Positions 61,770 to 64,000 of a stretch of DNA of 64,000 nt are shown piece by piece (the first letter of the stretch is position 1; every line of letters begins with the position of its first letter). A program made the translations under genes and the position numbers. The DNA is from Blautia sp. Marseille-P3087 (GTDB lineage Bacteria; Bacillota; Clostridia; Lachnospirales; Lachnospiraceae), in NCBI RefSeq assembly GCF_900120195.1, contig NZ_LT635539.1, forward strand, positions 2,716,441 through 2,780,440. Direction: 5' to 3'. A model generated the notes under the pieces. It had not been told where the DNA came from, ran no database searches, and saw nothing but the letters and a program-made list of their open reading frames with translations.

Positions 61770-62246
61770 CTATTGTTTACGAAACTGCGAAACGATGTAC
61801 ATAATTACACCGGCAACGATCACAACCGGGATCAGGATACCGAGAATCGTAACCAGCAGAAGTAATACGACAGCAGCAATCAAAATGACAGCAACTTTAC
61901 CGTACCATGTGGAAAGATCCAGCTTAAAGCTGTGCTTCTTAACATGCCCCCGGGCGGAATCGGAGCTGTCATATTTGTTATAATCGGAATCTGCTTCATT
62001 GTATGTAGCAGAATATGTGCTTCCGTTCTGCGGATTGCCGGCACCGACTTCTGTATCAAGAAGCGTCCGGGCAATCAGGCGGGGGTCTCCGAGATCATTT
62101 AAAATATCGGTTTCGGTACGGCCTTTTTGCTGTTCGTCTTCGATATAATTGCGATAATACTGCACATGAGCAGCAACACTTCCTTCCGGCATCTGACCGG
62201 AAAGCTGATTATATAAAATATCAAGAAATTCTTTTTTACGCATCAT
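61770..62246 (-). CDS. DUF1700 family membrane protein
   Basis: 158 residues. The N-terminal helical domain (KEFLDILYNQLSGQMPEGSV, YYRNYIEDEQQKGRTETDIL, LGDPRLIARTLL) is typical of DUF1700/HAAS-type proteins; a Ser/Asp-rich linker and a hydrophobic pair at about 118-155 follow. Members are usually encoded beside a PadR regulator and act in envelope stress, but no PadR gene is here. Two ATG codons start the frame; either may be used. Confidence 0.82.
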   Translation of the reverse strand: MMRKKEFLDILYNQLSGQMPEGSVAAHVQYYRNYIEDEQQKGRTETDILNDLGDPRLIARTLLDTEVGAGNPQNGSTYSATYNEADSDYNKYDSSDSARGHVKKHSFKLDLSTWYGKVAVILIAAVVLLLLVTILGILIPVVIVAGVIMYIVSQFRKQ

Positions 62247-62394
62247 TTATCTCCATATGCAATGAATTTAGATCAGGATTCACAGTTTTTCAGACTGGCA
62301 ATATCATACCACACATATCCACACAGGCAAAGAGATTGAAGTATTAAATTTTTCTAAAAATAGAAGAAACAAAGTTGAGTTTTTCAGAGAATTG

Positions 62395-62423
62395 TTGATG
62401 TTTCGATTGGAAAATATTATAAT
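62395..62423 (+). promoter_or_regulatory. Promoter of the right-end FGGY kinase
   Basis: TTGATG (62395-62400), 17-base spacer, TATAAT (62418-62423). Confidence 0.75.
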
Positions 62424-62474
62424 AAAAATAAGTTTTTGTAAGGGATAAAACAAAAATCAGGGAGGATTTACAAA

Positions 62475-64000
62475 ATGAGTGTAAATGAAGCAAAGACAGC
62501 AATTTTAAATAATAAAACAGCGCTTGGAATCGAGTTTGGATCGACCAGAATCAAAGCAGTTCTGGTTGATGACAAGTATGCTCCGATCGCATCCGGAAGC
62601 TATGACTGGGAGAACCGCTACGAAAATGGTATATGGACATATTCTCTGGAGGATATTCATAAGGGCCTGCAGGGCAGTTACAGCGACCTTGTGAAGGATG
62701 TAAAGGAAAAATATGATGTGGAGCTTACCAGTGTCGGAGCACTCGGAATCAGCGCCATGATGCATGGTTATATGCCGTTTGATAAAGAAGGAAAGCTTCT
62801 GGTACCGTTCCGTACATGGAGAAACAATATCACCGGAGAAGCATCTGAAAAGCTGATGGAACTTTTCCAGTATAATATTCCACAGAGATGGAGTATTGCA
62901 CATTTGTATCAGGCAATCCTGAATGGAGAAGAGCATGTAAAAGATATTGATTATATGTGCACTCTGGAAGCATATATCCATCGTCTTCTTACCGGAAGAA
63001 GAATACAGGGTATCGGTGATGCGGCAGGTATGTTTCCGATTGACTCCACGACAAAAGATTATAACCAGGAGATGGTTGAGAAATTTGACAAACTGGTAGA
63101 GCCTTATGGATTTCCGTGGAAACTCCGTGATATCATGCCGGAAGTCATGGTTGCAGGACAGGATGCCGGTACTCTGACCGAAGAAGGTGCCAGAGCTCTT
63201 GATTCGACAGGCAAACTGAAAGCCGGTATCCCGATGTGCCCGCCGGAAGGTGATGCAGGGACCGGTATGGTAGCGACCAACAGCGTAAAACAGCGTACCG
63301 GTAATGTTTCAGCAGGTACTTCTGTATTTGCGATGATCGTTCTGGAAAAAGCGCTTTCCAAACCATACAAAGAGATCGATATGGTAACGACACCGGTCGG
63401 TGATGCAGTTGCCATGGCACATTCCAACAACTGTACTTCTGATCTGAATGCATGGGTAAATGTATTTAAAGAATTTGCAGAAGCAATGGGTATGGAAGTG
63501 GATATGAACAAACTGTTTGGAACTCTTTATAATAAAGCTCTGGAGGGTGATCCGGACTGTGGTGGACTTTTGTCCTACTGTTATTTCTCAGGAGAGCATA
63601 TGACAGGATTTGAAGAAGGAAGACCGTTGTTTGTACGTTCTCCTGAAAGCAAATTCACACTTGCAAACTTTATGAGAACGAATCTTTATACCTGTCTCGG
63701 AGCAATGCGGGTAGGTCTAAATATCCTGATCGATCAGGAGCATGTCAAGATCGACAGACTTTTAGGACACGGCGGACTGTTCAAGACCAAAGGTGTAGGA
63801 CAGCAGATTCTTGCAGATGCAGTGAATGCACCGGTATCTGTTATGTCAACAGCAGGTGAGGGCGGTGCCTGGGGTATTGCGCTTCTGGCTGCTTACCTTG
63901 TGGACAGGAAGGACGGCGAGACTCTGGATGAGTTCCTGGATAACCGTGTATTTGCAGGAAATGAAGGAAGTACACTGGATCCGGAACCGGAAGGTGTCAA
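62475..64000 (+). CDS. FGGY-family carbohydrate kinase, 3' truncated by window end
   Basis: At least 508 residues, open to the right edge. ATG has AGGGAGG ten bases upstream. The FGGY kinase parts are visible: [18 protein letters not shown] (phosphate loop), [16 protein letters not shown] (substrate site), [42 protein letters not shown] and [16 protein letters not shown]. It phosphorylates a sugar or polyol with ATP. The sequence is closer to ribulokinase-like members than to xylulokinase or glycerol kinase, but I cannot fix the substrate. Genes after it, outside the window, would help. It starts its own transcript. Confidence 0.88.
   Translation, partial: MSVNEAKTAILNNKTALGIEFGSTRIKAVLVDDKYAPIASGSYDWENRYENGIWTYSLEDIHKGLQGSYSDLVKDVKEKYDVELTSVGALGISAMMHGYMPFDKEGKLLVPFRTWRNNITGEASEKLMELFQYNIPQRWSIAHLYQAILNGEEHVKDIDYMCTLEAYIHRLLTGRRIQGIGDAAGMFPIDSTTKDYNQEMVEKFDKLVEPYGFPWKLRDIMPEVMVAGQDAGTLTEEGARALDSTGKLKAGIPMCPPEGDAGTGMVATNSVKQRTGNVSAGTSVFAMIVLEKALSKPYKEIDMVTTPVGDAVAMAHSNNCTSDLNAWVNVFKEFAEAMGMEVDMNKLFGTLYNKALEGDPDCGGLLSYCYFSGEHMTGFEEGRPLFVRSPESKFTLANFMRTNLYTCLGAMRVGLNILIDQEHVKIDRLLGHGGLFKTKGVGQQILADAVNAPVSVMSTAGEGGAWGIALLAAYLVDRKDGETLDEFLDNRVFAGNEGSTLDPEPEGV

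Overview
The window looks like a chromosomal segment from a gut Firmicute of the family Lachnospiraceae (Blautia/Dorea-like). The reasons are moderate-to-low GC, strong GGAGG ribosome sites, T-box and ZTP riboswitches, a four-domain FprA-type flavodiiron protein, DUF4867, DUF3783, DUF2798 and DUF4179 families, and transposase remnants typical of that group. Genus placement is inference. Both ends cut through genes: a flavodiiron protein on the left and an FGGY sugar kinase on the right.

Layout. 0-12.7 kb holds housekeeping and accessory genes: oxygen/NO-detoxifying flavodiiron protein, aldo/keto reductase, M20 amidohydrolase, Rpn-like nuclease, a broken Cys-rich zinc-finger gene, Nudix hydrolase, a Crp/Fnr regulator divergent from a ferredoxin-like protein with a perfect palindrome between them, an orphan ParA with an overlapping Lys/Ala-rich partner, and DUF2798. 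11.3-19.6 kb is a pilus island laid out like streptococcal FCT loci: divergent regulator, large InlB-repeat surface protein, SipA-like signal peptidase homologue lacking its catalytic Ser and Lys, a NUMOD4 protein, two-domain Spy0128-type pilin, class B sortase and a small anchor pilin. An orphan HicB antitoxin follows. 20.1-27.3 kb is a complete trpEGDCFBA operon behind a T-box with a UGG specifier.

27.4-32.2 kb is an AraC-controlled sugar operon (DUF4867, fucose/arabinose isomerase-like, xylulokinase-like). A ZTP riboswitch then precedes fhs. 34.5-42.4 kb has aminopeptidase P, TetR, iron-dependent alcohol dehydrogenase, CYTH protein, ECF sigma plus DUF4179 partner, and proC. 42.5-45.8 kb is a BlaI/BlaR1-like system. 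Four operator palindromes control a secreted protein and the blaI-blaR1 pair, and the secreted protein and the BlaR1 homologue share the same extracellular C-terminal domain. This is the most unusual candidate system in the window.

45.8-49.5 kb has a LysR gene divergent from a proline racemase fused to a complete TetR-like domain, followed by a glycyl-radical activating enzyme. Both divergent leaders carry terminator hairpins just before the ribosome site. 49.5-60.9 kb appears to be nested mobile DNA. A 9-kb LacI-controlled glycoside locus (two GH172/DUF2961 proteins, ABC transporter without an ATPase, a large six-hairpin glycosidase) lies between the C-terminal and N-terminal fragments of one degenerate transposase type. 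That transposase abuts a truncated, frameshifted cytidylate-kinase-like gene. The right end has two membrane proteins and the truncated FGGY kinase. I saw no tRNA, rRNA or CRISPR array.
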